A stretch of DNA of 64,000 nt, from positions 1 to 64,000 of the forward strand of contig NZ_SPSB01000001.1 of NCBI RefSeq assembly GCF_004571135.1. Direction: 5' to 3'. The notes beneath the pieces are model-generated. The model made no database searches. It was given only the letters and a program-made list of their open reading frames with translations, and was not told where the DNA came from. The translations under genes were made by a program, and so were the position numbers. Source of the DNA: Algoriphagus kandeliae. GTDB taxonomy: Bacteria > Bacteroidota > Bacteroidia > Cytophagales > Cyclobacteriaceae. Below are positions 55,495 through 64,000 of the stretch, piece by piece; the stretch's first letter is position 1, and every line of letters begins with the position of its first letter.

Positions 55495-56780
55495 CAGTTG
55501 GTCAATAATTCTTTAGCCTTAGCATCATCTGAGGCGGCTTGCTCCTCATTTCCCAATTCTTTGTGAATTGCGGATCTCAAATAATACATCATTCCATCAT
55601 TCGGGTTTTTTGAAATCCCTTCACTTATAAAGGCGAGTGCATCTGAAAACTGATTCAAATTAAAAAGTGCTGTTGCTCCATTCAAATAGCCGTTGTTATT
55701 ACCAGGCGCAAGTTCCAGTGATTTTTTCGCATCACTTAAAGCCTCCTGGTATCTGTCTACTTTTAAATAGGCCAAGGATCTACTGTAATAATTGGCTGCA
55801 TTTTTTGGAGCCAGTTGAATGGCTTTTGAATATTCCGCGATTGATTCGGAATATTTCCCCATATCGGCCAAAAGGCTAGCTTTACTTGAAATCACGTCCC
55901 TATTATTCGGTTGGATTTTATCCGATAAATTAAGGTCGGAAAGTGCCTTTTCTAATTCCCCTTGTTTTCTATATACTTCAGAACGTTTTAGGTAAACTGT
56001 GGCATTTTGGCTATTTAGTTCTATGGATTTTTGAAAGTCTGCTAAGGCACCTGAAAGGTCATCTAATTTTTCTTTCGACTCTCCTCTTAGCATCCAAATA
56101 AGACTAGATTCCGGGTCACTTTTCAAGTATTCATCAAAATCCCGGATCGCCGGCTCGTATTTTCCAGATTGGAATAAGCTAAAACCTCGGATGAAATAGG
56201 AGTCAATCAATTCAGGATTGCCATTTATTGCCATGGTGGCAGCTTGAATTACCAATAAATAGTCCCGCTTACCCAAATGGGCAGATGCTTTGGTGTAATA
56301 AAATTCGGGTGTTAATTCTGAGGAAGTATCTTCAAATTTTTGGAGGTATTCCAAGGCTTTATCGTTATCACCTAAATTATTGTAGTTAGCTGCAATGGGT
56401 ATAAAAACCTGTTCGGGATTTTCTGATCGTTTGGTGAAATTCAGGTAATCCCGATTAGACCCTTCAAAATCTCCCGAATAGGAAAGTACTTGGGCACGGC
56501 TAATTAACCAATTGACACTGTCTGGAGCTCCTAAAATGGCTTTGTTCAAATTTTCGATTCCCACCTCAATTTCTCCAAACATGGCCTGTAAATATCCGTA
56601 ATTCACAAGTGCTTCTGGGTTGGTAGGATACCCTTGAGCGGCTTTTTGAAAAAAATCATAAGCCGTTTGATAATCTCCCGCCAAAAAAGCTTCGGTTCCC
56701 TGGTCCCGAAGTGATTCATAACTTTGAGCTTTTGCTGAAAAGGCAAAAAGAAAAAGTAGAATGATGATGTAATTTTTCAT
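55494..56780 (-). CDS. Secreted TPR protein
   Basis: 428 aa from the ATG at 56780 (MKNYIIILLFLF); the open frame to 56831 is rejected because the signal peptide starts here. The cleavage site is near AKAQ (about 18). Some ten TPR units fill the remainder, e.g. AFLAGDYQTAYDFFQKAAQG, ALVNYGYLQAMFG and YYSRSLAYLKVDRYQEAL. It is a protein-protein scaffold in the periplasm. It overlaps the MORN gene by one base, so the two probably form a complex (inference). Confidence 0.88.
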   Translation of the reverse strand: MKNYIIILLFLFAFSAKAQSYESLRDQGTEAFLAGDYQTAYDFFQKAAQGYPTNPEALVNYGYLQAMFGEIEVGIENLNKAILGAPDSVNWLISRAQVLSYSGDFEGSNRDYLNFTKRSENPEQVFIPIAANYNNLGDNDKALEYLQKFEDTSSELTPEFYYTKASAHLGKRDYLLVIQAATMAINGNPELIDSYFIRGFSLFQSGKYEPAIRDFDEYLKSDPESSLIWMLRGESKEKLDDLSGALADFQKSIELNSQNATVYLKRSEVYRKQGELEKALSDLNLSDKIQPNNRDVISSKASLLADMGKYSESIAEYSKAIQLAPKNAANYYSRSLAYLKVDRYQEALSDAKKSLELAPGNNNGYLNGATALFNLNQFSDALAFISEGISKNPNDGMMYYLRSAIHKELGNEEQAASDDAKAKELLTN

Positions 56781-57055
56781 AACTGTAAAATAAAATTTTA
56801 ATAATGTAATCTTATTTAAATTATAATTCAAGATTATTAAAATTCCCGATAGATAATTCCTTTTTTGAAGGAGATTGATGAAAATCTAGAGATGGAATCA
56901 ATTCTGAACCTTGAATGACAAAGGGGGCTTTATGATTACCCCCTTAAAACAATCCTAGCTTTTTGGGAGGGAAGCTTTGGGAAAAGAAGAGGAGGGATTT
57001 CGCCCTCACTCTCCATCCACCGAGAAGCTTAACCTCAAAGCAAAAAGCGCCCTTC

Positions 57056-58687
57056 TCAGTTCAGTATCAATTGTCTTCGTGTTCCCTTTTTCGGATCAAC
57101 TGTCTTGAAAATAAGTTTTCCGGATGGAGTAACTAGATAAGGGATAGTTCCTACAATTAGTTGATCGTTAAAATCATAGCTGCTTGAGATTTTTTGGTTT
57201 TGAGGATCAATCTTAAAAATCTTTGCTTCAGCCATTACCTCATCAATTCTTACCGTAGTGATTCTGAGTACACTTCCGAAGTCTTCTCGGGAAGCTTGTA
57301 TACCTTGCTCCAGCTCAGCGGGTACACTTCGGATCAATGCATAGACCATCCCATTTACTTCCAGGAGTTCCGAAGGCAAATGGATAGGGTTTTTCCCGAT
57401 TAATCGAACCGGCTCATTATTATCTCCTTCGATTTCTTCGGTTAAATAAGCGGATTTTAAATCTCCCTGAGATGAAAGCTGAAGGAAAACAGTGGATACT
57501 GGTGTTTGCTGGTTTGCAAAGCTCAGGATATAATCCCCATTGGAAAGAGCAAGAATGTTTTCTACAGAAGCGACATTCAAATCCTTCATTTTTGCTTTCG
57601 ATCCTGCAGGAATGTTGAGTTTGGCTTCGATGTCACTATTTAAGATTTGCTTTGCAAAAACGAGGTCTTCCTCAATCTTATAGATGGCAATGCTTGGTTT
57701 TTTATTCAGTCCCTCAGGGTAATAAGGAGCAATAATAAATTGCGCATTTCCGGCATCCATGATTTTCACATCCACCGTGGGTCTTTTTTTAGGGCCTTCT
57801 GCAAATGGAAGTCGAATTTGCTTCAGAATATTTCCCTGAGGATCCATCCGGATAGCCATCAAGTCACTGTCGTCTTTGGTTCCTTGTGATACCAATGCCA
57901 GCACACCATAGGGCGTTTGAGAATAGGTTATTCCAATGGGATTGGATTCCATATTGGTTGTCACCTGATTGTCCCAGGTTTTGCTGCTCATATCATAAAC
58001 CCCAGAAATATATTGAGGATTGGAGGTAGCCATCAAACCTGCGATAAAGGCCTTTCCGTCCAAGGGGATGTAATCCGTTTCTCCATCCAATGCTCTTAAA
58101 AAGCGGTTCATCCTTCGGGTTTGATAGTTTTGGTTGTCAACGCCTTCACCTTGCAGGGCAAAGGAAACAAAAGGCCAGAATTTATCTTCCAGTTGGATTT
58201 GATCCTCTTTTTTGAATTTGAATCCAGCCCATAAATTATTGTAATAGCGGTTTTCAAATTTTCCTATATTCAATTTCGGCTTGCCAGCCAAAACCGTTTT
58301 TTGGAAGTAGCCAAATTCCTTGCCTGCTAAATTCTCAGGAACTTTCGATCCGGTAAGCATAGGCTCTGCAGCCAAATTTGAGAATTGGGAAAGGTTGGAT
58401 TCGTTGTAAGGATTTTCTGCAGTTGAAATCACCTCTCCGGAATCGTCTGTCGTTACTTCCAAAAACATCAACCCGTTTTTCTTATCCTCATAAAGGAAAA
58501 AATTATAAAGCTGGGTCATGTCATCATTCCAATAAGAACCCCCATGAAAAAGCATGCCTTTTTGGGCGGCTTTTTGAGCATCTGGGCTCAATGGAATGTC
58601 TACTTCATTTGCTGTGATTTCTTGGGAATAGGCGGAAAATATTCCGGTGATTCCCAAAAGGAGTGCGAGTGTGAATTTCTTGATCAT
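57056..58687 (-). CDS. Secreted protein of unknown function
   Basis: 543 aa. A signal peptide ends near YSQE (about 1-22). The rest has no membrane helix; it is rich in short strands with a repeated pattern of aromatic and Asp/Gly positions (YNFFLYEDKKNGLMFLEV; SPYGVL-like ALVSQGTKDDSDLMAIRMD), which would fit a beta-propeller. I do not recognise a family. It is divergent from the TPR kinase gene, 182 bases apart, with the tandem dyad between them, so it may be a target of that two-component system. Confidence 0.8.
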   Translation of the reverse strand: MIKKFTLALLLGITGIFSAYSQEITANEVDIPLSPDAQKAAQKGMLFHGGSYWNDDMTQLYNFFLYEDKKNGLMFLEVTTDDSGEVISTAENPYNESNLSQFSNLAAEPMLTGSKVPENLAGKEFGYFQKTVLAGKPKLNIGKFENRYYNNLWAGFKFKKEDQIQLEDKFWPFVSFALQGEGVDNQNYQTRRMNRFLRALDGETDYIPLDGKAFIAGLMATSNPQYISGVYDMSSKTWDNQVTTNMESNPIGITYSQTPYGVLALVSQGTKDDSDLMAIRMDPQGNILKQIRLPFAEGPKKRPTVDVKIMDAGNAQFIIAPYYPEGLNKKPSIAIYKIEEDLVFAKQILNSDIEAKLNIPAGSKAKMKDLNVASVENILALSNGDYILSFANQQTPVSTVFLQLSSQGDLKSAYLTEEIEGDNNEPVRLIGKNPIHLPSELLEVNGMVYALIRSVPAELEQGIQASREDFGSVLRITTVRIDEVMAEAKIFKIDPQNQKISSSYDFNDQLIVGTIPYLVTPSGKLIFKTVDPKKGTRRQLILN

Positions 58688-58735
58688 TGCTTTGAGTGTT
58701 TTGTTGAATCAAAATTCCGTCTCAGAGAAAAAATA

Positions 58736-58778
58736 TTTCTCCCCGATTTCCGGGAATTTTCTCCCTGTTTTCGGGGAG
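58736..58778. promoter_or_regulatory. Tandem dyad element upstream of the TPR kinase
   Basis: Two 21-base copies starting at 58736 and 58758, so period 22, two DNA turns; 17 of 21 positions agree. Each is a dyad: CTCCC-N8-GGGAA and CTCCC-N8-GGGAG. The second copy ends 3 bases before a perfect -7 box. A candidate operator for the NarL-type regulator encoded downstream, or for another regulator. Confidence 0.6.
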
Positions 58779-58781
58779 GTT

Positions 58782-58789
58782 TAGCTTTG
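58782..58789 (+). promoter_or_regulatory. -7 promoter element of the TPR kinase gene
   Basis: TAGCTTTG, a full TAnnTTTG match 80 bases before the ATG; the dyads occupy the -33 region, and TTTTC at 58757-58761 (20-base spacing) is the only -33 candidate. Confidence 0.5.
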
Positions 58790-58869
58790 ATCATTTCATT
58801 TTGTGATTGGTTCAATGGTTTTTCTACCATTTTTTTTAATTTCCGAGGTTAAGAAAACCACTACCAACC

Positions 58870-60831
58870 ATGAGTCGGAAAAAACACGTCTCTGCATTTT
58901 TGGGATTGCTATTAGGAATTAGCTTTTCAACTTTCGCCCAGACCGATAGCTTATTCAACGCTCTCCAAAAATTTCAAAAAGAAGACAATCCATTCCAAGT
59001 TGTAGAAGCCTATAAAAATATCGGTAGGTATTTCGAATCAATTCAGGAGTATGATTCAGCATTTTCTTATTACCGAGCCGAGGGGGAATATATCAAAAGT
59101 CATTTTCAAGACTTTCTTCAGGATTCTCTATTGGGCAAAGTTTATATGGACTTTTCATTTGTTGCCTTGGGCTTGAGAGATTTGGATTTGGCCATGCCTT
59201 ATCTCGATAGTGCTGAAGTGGTTTATGAGCGAATAAAAAGCTATGGGGATTTAGCCAGAGTAATGAACAACCGGGCCAATGCTCTGAACGAAATGAATCG
59301 ATACGAAGAGGCGATCGGCTATTTGTTAAAAGCGATAGAATATGGGGAGCTGGTTGAAAATCAAGTAAGTAAGGACGCATTACTAAATAGTGTCTATAAT
59401 AATATTGGAAAGAATTACCTGTCTCTGGAAGATTGGCAGAATGCAGCCAAATACACAAAAATGGCCATTGCAATTCCATCTTCCTATGAAATTAATAATG
59501 CACATGCCCGACTCAATTTAAGCAATGCTTACATCGGGATGGATTCTTCCGAATCAGCCATTCTACTTGCCAAAGAAGCTGAGGGTATCTATGTGCAAGT
59601 TGGTTTTCCTTATGGTGTGATTGCTGCAAAAAATAATCAAGGAGTAGCCTTAAAGAAGCAGGGGGAAATGGATGCAGCAGCATCCCTGTTTCAAGAATCC
59701 ATTGACATGTCAGAGGAGATAGAATATCCTTTGGGTGTCCTCGAAGGTTTAATCAATCGGTCTGAAATATTGGCTGCCAAAAAGCAGTATAGTCAGGCAA
59801 TTTCGGAGATGAAAGAGGCAGAACGACTTTGCAACTTGTATGATGATCGGCAATACCTAAAATCCGTCAGGGAGAATTTGGCTTCGCTTTACGAGAAAAG
59901 TGGGAATACTGCAAATGCATTGGCTTATTTTAAATCCTTCAAACAATTAGAAGACTCTCTAAAATCTTCCGAGAACATAAAAAATGTAAATGACTTGCTC
60001 CTAAAGTATGAGACCTCGGAGAAGGAAAAGCAGCTTGCTGAGCAGGAAGTGGAGATTCAGACTCAAAAAGCAACTTTGGCTGTAAGAAATTCTCAATTGA
60101 CCTATTTGCTCTCAGGTTTGGGAATTTTGTTATTGGGTGGAACATTCATTTATCAACGAAATCGCTCTAGGCAAAAAGCAGCTTTGCAACAAGCGATCAT
60201 TGAAGAGAAGGAGCGAGGCTTTGATGCGGTGATTCAGGCTACTGAAGATGAGCGGAAGCGAATCAGTAAGGATTTGCACGATGGAATAGGCCAACAGCTA
60301 TCTGCTTTGAAGCTCGGATTAATTAGTCTTCAAAAAAAGGCAGATCCTGAAATGCAGTCTGAGTTGGTGGAGATTACCGACAGATTCTCTAAATCTGCAG
60401 ATGAAATCCGTCAGATTTCCCACCAAATGATGCCTCGCGCATTGATGGAGGAGGGATTGGTTCAGGCCTCGGAAGATTTGCTCCGCAATACCTTCCAATA
60501 TTCTGATATCCGCTACGAATTTGAACATCATGGTATGGATGGAAGACTGAACGAACGAATTGAAATTAGTATTTATCGTGTACTTCAGGAGCTTTTGAAC
60601 AATATTTTGAAGCATTCACAGGCAAGTTTTGTGAATGTGCAACTTTTAAGAATGAAGAATAAATTGACCTTGTTGGTAGAGGATAATGGGAAGGGCTTGA
60701 CTGGGGAAAAAACAAGTGGTCACGGACAGATGAATATTCGAAATCGTTTGGACTTGATAAAAGGAACGGTCAATTATGAATCCAGTCCAGAAAGTGGTTT
60801 GGTTGCAGTGATTACAGTTCCCGTCGAATAA
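58870..60831 (+). CDS. TPR sensor histidine kinase (HisKA_3)
   Basis: 653 aa. A signal peptide (ending near FAQT), an extracytoplasmic TPR array (about 30-375), a coiled coil, and one transmembrane helix near 413-430 (LTYLLSGLGILLLGGTFIY). The HisKA_3 motif has H near 470 (ERKRISKDLHDGIGQQLSAL), and the HATPase has LQELLNNILKHSQ and DNGKGL. This NarX/DesK-like architecture is widespread in Bacteroidota. TPRs may sense peptides or protein partners. It is directly adjoined by the regulator gene (no intervening base). Confidence 0.93.
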   Translation: MSRKKHVSAFLGLLLGISFSTFAQTDSLFNALQKFQKEDNPFQVVEAYKNIGRYFESIQEYDSAFSYYRAEGEYIKSHFQDFLQDSLLGKVYMDFSFVALGLRDLDLAMPYLDSAEVVYERIKSYGDLARVMNNRANALNEMNRYEEAIGYLLKAIEYGELVENQVSKDALLNSVYNNIGKNYLSLEDWQNAAKYTKMAIAIPSSYEINNAHARLNLSNAYIGMDSSESAILLAKEAEGIYVQVGFPYGVIAAKNNQGVALKKQGEMDAAASLFQESIDMSEEIEYPLGVLEGLINRSEILAAKKQYSQAISEMKEAERLCNLYDDRQYLKSVRENLASLYEKSGNTANALAYFKSFKQLEDSLKSSENIKNVNDLLLKYETSEKEKQLAEQEVEIQTQKATLAVRNSQLTYLLSGLGILLLGGTFIYQRNRSRQKAALQQAIIEEKERGFDAVIQATEDERKRISKDLHDGIGQQLSALKLGLISLQKKADPEMQSELVEITDRFSKSADEIRQISHQMMPRALMEEGLVQASEDLLRNTFQYSDIRYEFEHHGMDGRLNERIEISIYRVLQELLNNILKHSQASFVNVQLLRMKNKLTLLVEDNGKGLTGEKTSGHGQMNIRNRLDLIKGTVNYESSPESGLVAVITVPVE

Positions 60832-61476
60832 ATGGAAAATTCACGAATTGTTTTAGTAGATGATCATCAATTGATTATCGATGGTTTGAGCCGGATAATA
60901 CAGGAAATCCCAGGCTTTGAATTGGTTACTAGCTACCATGATCCGTTGGAGGCTTTGCAAAAAATTCCAGTTTGGAAGCCAGAGATCTTGATGGTGGATT
61001 TTGAAATGCCCGGTCTAAATGGCTTGGAATTGATTCGAAAATTGAAACAGCAAATTCCTGAATTAAAGACTGTATTATTAACTATGCACTTGGATCAGGC
61101 CACAGTAAAAGAAGCCTTGTCCTTAGGTGTGAATGCATACATCCTTAAAAACTTGGATGAATTTGAATTAAGAGTAGCACTGGAAAAGGTCAGTAAAGGT
61201 CAAAATTATTATAGTGCACCGGTTACTGAGGTTTTGAATTCTAAGTCTAAATCGATTCAAAAATCATCCAACTCCCAATTGGATTTATTAAGCGGTAGGG
61301 AGCGGGAGGTTTTAAAATTGATAGCCGAGGCATTTTCCACCAAAGAGATAGCAGATCAACTCAGTTTGGAGATCTCGACGATAGAAACCCACCGTAAGTC
61401 TTTGATGCGGAAATTAGACGTCCACAATGTTGCCGGATTGGTTCGGATAGCGGTACAAGAAGGCCTAGTTTCCTAG
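60832..61476 (+). CDS. Response regulator, NarL/LuxR family
   Basis: 214 aa. Receiver with D10/D11 and phosphoacceptor D56 (MVDFEMPG), LLTMHLD and LKNLDEFE. LuxR-type helix-turn-helix at about 147-205 (LSGREREVLKLIAEAFSTKE, then STIETHRKSLMRKL). Its ATG follows the kinase stop directly, so it is the cognate partner. The tandem dyad at 58736-58778 is its most obvious candidate binding site (inference). Confidence 0.95.
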   Translation: MENSRIVLVDDHQLIIDGLSRIIQEIPGFELVTSYHDPLEALQKIPVWKPEILMVDFEMPGLNGLELIRKLKQQIPELKTVLLTMHLDQATVKEALSLGVNAYILKNLDEFELRVALEKVSKGQNYYSAPVTEVLNSKSKSIQKSSNSQLDLLSGREREVLKLIAEAFSTKEIADQLSLEISTIETHRKSLMRKLDVHNVAGLVRIAVQEGLVS

Positions 61477-61486
61477 GCCTTAATTT
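61460..61486 (+). terminator. Terminator of the TPR kinase operon
   Basis: Stem AAGGCCTAG / CTAGGCCTT with a 4-base loop overlapping the stop codon, then AATTTTT. Confidence 0.85.
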
Positions 61487-62731
61487 TTATGAAAATCCAA
61501 AAAGGATTGGGAATAAGAAAATGACGATAGCAGACCAAATGAAATAAATAGGCAGGTAGGAGGAGATTACATTTCCTACTTGCTGGGTTTCAGTTTTTCC
61601 TTTGACTGCTAGAAGTAATTTTTTACCTACCAAAACCAGATGAATCATCATCAAAACATTGATTCCTAAAACAGCCAATCTGTTAGGAGTTAATCCCCAT
61701 TCATTGATTCGGAATACAATGGCTGAAAGTGCAATGGCATTCACGATCAAAGTGACTAAGGACAAAAGCAGTAGAATCCAGGTGCCGGATTTTTTATTTT
61801 TTTCATTGGAGCTTTCTGCAATGGAGAAAAAGATCAAAGCCATTACTCCGATTAATAGTAGATTGAAGAGAAGGAGAAATTCCCTGTCGTTATAAGGGTC
61901 TTTTCCAGAAAAGACAATTGCTCCGAGATAAATAACCAACATCACCAATACGATTGGGCTGAAAATCTTTGCAATGATTGGGGAGACTTTGTTTACCAAT
62001 TGTGGATTGGTTTGAGTAAGGTGGGTAGCAAGAAGGGGGATAGCCGCTGCTCCGAAGATCCCGATATACTCCATGTAAAATTTCTCAATATTGATCCCGA
62101 TCAAGCCAAATAAGCCAATAGTGATGCCGGATAGAAGCATGCCGGATAGTACCAAGATGGCTCCCATAACGACAGCATCTCCATTGAATCGAAGGAAAGT
62201 AAGTCGGCTTGTTAAGTCTTTTAGATTACCGGAACCATAGGTATAACCCAAAATTGCCCAAAGGAGTAAAGGCAAATGAATACAGGCTAGAATAAGGGTA
62301 TCGCTGGATTTATCGTTTGGTAAGATATTGATATAAAGAAGTGAAGCGATAAAGAGGGAGCCTACTGTAAGGATGGTTTTTGAGGTCAGTTTGTTGATCC
62401 AAATGAAATAGATGGATACAAAAGGGAAAACCATCAAGCCTAGGTTTTTAGCATAAAATAGCTCGTTTTCAATGGAGAATATTTCAGGAAGTTTTGCATA
62501 AAGCCCAGCTAAAAGAGAAGCGATAATCACGACTCTCCAGTCTTTCAAACTTCCCCAATTGATGGCGTCCGATTCATAGTGCAGTCGGGTATGCCAAAAT
62601 TCCGCTAGGGTGCGATCTTGGATTTCTGGATACAATACATCGAATTCTTTCTTGAATTCCGATTTGTTTTTGCGGTAGAGTTTTTCGAGTTCTGCCGGAT
62701 TGTCAAGGTTGCTTTGGAGTAGCTCTTTCAT
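61487..62731 (-). CDS. Multi-span membrane protein, DUF4153-like
   Basis: 414 aa. A cytoplasmic N-terminus of about 65 residues is followed by about eleven hydrophobic helices. The WGLTPNRLAVLGINV motif near residues 345-360 recalls the G-x-T-x-NR motif of DUF4153/DUF4173 proteins. Function unknown. It is downstream of a small membrane gene, the winged-helix regulator and a further membrane protein on the same strand, and converges with the NarL-type regulator. Confidence 0.75.
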   Translation of the reverse strand: MKELLQSNLDNPAELEKLYRKNKSEFKKEFDVLYPEIQDRTLAEFWHTRLHYESDAINWGSLKDWRVVIIASLLAGLYAKLPEIFSIENELFYAKNLGLMVFPFVSIYFIWINKLTSKTILTVGSLFIASLLYINILPNDKSSDTLILACIHLPLLLWAILGYTYGSGNLKDLTSRLTFLRFNGDAVVMGAILVLSGMLLSGITIGLFGLIGINIEKFYMEYIGIFGAAAIPLLATHLTQTNPQLVNKVSPIIAKIFSPIVLVMLVIYLGAIVFSGKDPYNDREFLLLFNLLLIGVMALIFFSIAESSNEKNKKSGTWILLLLSLVTLIVNAIALSAIVFRINEWGLTPNRLAVLGINVLMMIHLVLVGKKLLLAVKGKTETQQVGNVISSYLPIYFIWSAIVIFLFPILFGFS

Positions 62732-62779
62732 TTTTGAGTGGGCTATGTGATGAATAATTTACGAAGAAATAGAGGTTAA

Positions 62780-63103
62780 TTAATGCCAGTGTCCGGTGTA
62801 GTTGAAGATAAATACCGAAGTGAGCCAAAGGATTATGAAGTATAGGATACTGCTGAAAATGATGGCGATAAGTTTTTTGGTTCCATGGGGAAACCAATGA
62901 AATCCCATGAAGTAAAAGAATATTGCGCCTGCCGATCCACTTAAAGGAATAAGGGTGAGTGGGAGGTACATCCAGGGTTGGAAGATGTTTTCATTTGCCA
63001 ATGCAAGAAAAACCAACCAAACTGTGGGAAGAACAAGACCAAGAACCGCTGGAAGCAATAGGTCTTTTGTTCGAATAGGAGGTGGGGAAGTAAGTGGATT
63101 CAT
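62780..63103 (-). CDS. Small membrane protein
   Basis: 107 aa, about three to four hydrophobic segments (LLLPAVLGLVLPTVWLVFLA; LTLIPLSGSAGAIFFYFMG; LIAIIFSSILYFIILWLTSV). No recognised family. It is part of the same-strand run, 54 bases after the winged-helix gene. Confidence 0.75.
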   Translation of the reverse strand: MNPLTSPPPIRTKDLLLPAVLGLVLPTVWLVFLALANENIFQPWMYLPLTLIPLSGSAGAIFFYFMGFHWFPHGTKKLIAIIFSSILYFIILWLTSVFIFNYTGHWH

Positions 63104-63157
63104 AGTTTTTGTTTATTAGAAAGTACTTTGATTTTCAAAGTGAATGATTAAATTTTT

Positions 63158-63451
63158 TTAGCTTTTATTGGATTTGATCAAATTTTCAAGGAATTCAAGA
63201 TGGGCTTCAAAAGCCTTTTTGCCATCCTTGGTGGCTTGATAATTGGTTTGGGGTTTTCGACCCACAAAGGTTTTTTCTATCTGGATATATCCTTGATTTT
63301 CCAGATTCCGAAGATGAGATGCTAAATTCCCATCTGTCACCTCCAGGATTTCCTTGAAGGAATTAAAGTCATATTGCTCATTAGCCATCAAGATGGACAT
63401 AATGCGCAATCGGACTATATTCTCAAAGGCCTTATCGTATTCTCCCTTCAC
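63158..63451 (-). CDS. Winged-helix transcriptional regulator
   Basis: 97 aa. It consists of one winged-helix domain: helix NIVRLRIMSILMANEQ, then FKEILEVTDGNLASHLRNLE as recognition region, then the wing YIQIEKTFVGRKPQTNYQAT. This layout is the transcriptional-repressor-type HTH_34 group. It is one base before the stop of the upstream membrane gene, so it is likely to regulate this operon. Confidence 0.9.
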   Translation of the reverse strand: MKGEYDKAFENIVRLRIMSILMANEQYDFNSFKEILEVTDGNLASHLRNLENQGYIQIEKTFVGRKPQTNYQATKDGKKAFEAHLEFLENLIKSNKS

Positions 63452-63452
63452 C

Positions 63453-64000
63453 TTATCGATCGTATCTGTAATACATCATGGAGCCGTAGATTACATGTAG
63501 CAATCCAAAGCCCAAAGCCCAACATATCAATCCAAAATCAGGGAAAAAGGCAGCCAAAATCCCTAATACTAATTGTCCAATTCCCAAATTCCTGATTTCT
63601 CCTAGGGTGAAATGCGAAGCGCTGATTAAGCCTAGTCCATAGAAAGTCAAAGTAGCAGGGGCGAGGAATTCATAGGCACTTTTGTGAATTAAAGCGAAGG
63701 AGAAAAACCCTCCGGCAATAACTGGAATGAATAGTGCAAGAAGAAACCGTTTGCTGGCTGGAGACCAAAATTTCTGTGATTTCTTTTGGCTTTTGCTTTG
63801 GCTAAGCAGGTAGGCTGTTCCAATGGCCAGAAACAAAACCAATATAGCCACTACCAGTAATTTGCTTTGTAAATCCGCTGTGGAGTTTATTTCTGAATCA
63901 AACCCTAATCCAGAGCTTGGATAATAAACCCAATACCAGGCAATTCCGGCTCCTAGAAACGCATAGATTCCTGCCAAAACTCCAGAAAGCCCACTAAGTG
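63453..64000 (-). CDS. Membrane protein, partial (5' end outside window)
   Basis: At least 182 codons; the frame stays open to the right edge (the residues before the first internal initiator read LSGLSGV), so the start is probably beyond 64000 and the first internal TTG at 63977 is not convincing. Five hydrophobic segments are visible (AFLGAGIAWYWVYY; KLLVVAILVLFLAIGTAYLL; FLLALFIPVIAGGFFSFALI; FLAPATLTFYGLGLISA; GILAAFFPDFGLICWALG). It ends with LLHVIYGSMMYYRYD. It heads the operon with the winged-helix gene; function unknown. Confidence 0.8.
   Translation of the reverse strand, partial: LSGLSGVLAGIYAFLGAGIAWYWVYYPSSGLGFDSEINSTADLQSKLLVVAILVLFLAIGTAYLLSQSKSQKKSQKFWSPASKRFLLALFIPVIAGGFFSFALIHKSAYEFLAPATLTFYGLGLISASHFTLGEIRNLGIGQLVLGILAAFFPDFGLICWALGFGLLHVIYGSMMYYRYDR

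Noticed and set aside
56921..56945. Hairpin AAGGGGG / CCCCCTT as a terminator
   Set aside because: No T run on either strand and an 11-base loop; position between genes on one strand gives no clear role.

Overview
The window reads as a chromosome segment of a Bacteroidota bacterium of the order Cytophagales, most likely near Algoriphagus/Cyclobacteriaceae (inference from gene content; no 16S is present). Marker traits are the LpxC-FabZ fusion, the CcoN-CcoO fusion, the type IX secretion regulator PorX, 7TM-DISM and TPR sensor kinases, a CcoG/H/I/P/Q/S cluster, lipoproteins with a Cys lipobox, and promoters of the TTTG / TAnnTTTG type. A+T is moderately high and genes are tightly packed, often overlapping by 1 to 8 bases. 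I see no insertion sequence, prophage, CRISPR array or recognisable defence island.

Layout: (1) 1-155: 5S rRNA and terminator, the tail of an rRNA operon. (2) 0.2-3 kb: mutS2 and a small lipoprotein. (3) 3-5.8 kb: an abbreviated Bat-type operon (DUF58, a membrane-anchored protein, a VWA protein). (4) 5.8-6.9 kb: AlkB-type alkane hydroxylase. (5) 7-17.6 kb: microaerobic respiration: hemN, the complete cbb3 oxidase locus and a universal-stress-like gene, with one shared TGAT-N4-GTCA motif upstream of hemN, ccoI and the stress gene. (6) 17.8-23.4 kb: lipid A genes lpxD, lpxC/fabZ, lpxA plus an HD phosphohydrolase and an orphan ABC ATPase. (7) 23.5-26.7 kb: porX, tsaE, ald. (8) 26.7-33.5 kb: an E1-like/nitroreductase fusion, a LuxI/FeeM-like acyltransferase candidate, a 7TM-DISM histidine kinase and a receiver-kinase, bracketed by two sister receiver domains; this is the best candidate for an undescribed system. 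(9) 33.6-46 kb: housekeeping genes (ppa, acpH-like, SF1 helicase, lepA, folD, tRNA-Leu(GAG), a PurF-like enzyme, M42 peptidase), with a four-helix-bundle gene inside inverted repeats between lepA and folD. (10) 46-54.5 kb: valS, a CocE-type hydrolase, fumarylacetoacetase, a glycerophosphodiesterase, a 43-aa membrane protein and a TIM-barrel lipoprotein. (11) 54.6-58.7 kb: MORN and TPR proteins and an unknown secreted protein. (12) 58.9-61.5 kb: TPR histidine kinase and NarL-type regulator behind a tandem dyad element. (13) 61.5-64 kb: a membrane-protein/winged-helix operon running off the right edge.

How the parts relate: hemN supplies heme without oxygen while ccoI supplies copper and ccoG/H/S assist assembly of the high-affinity oxidase encoded beside them. 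The lpx genes form one minus-strand unit back to back with porX-tsaE-ald. The 26.7-33.5 kb cluster couples putative small-molecule enzymes to membrane sensing and receiver output; that functional link is inferred from overlapping genes only.
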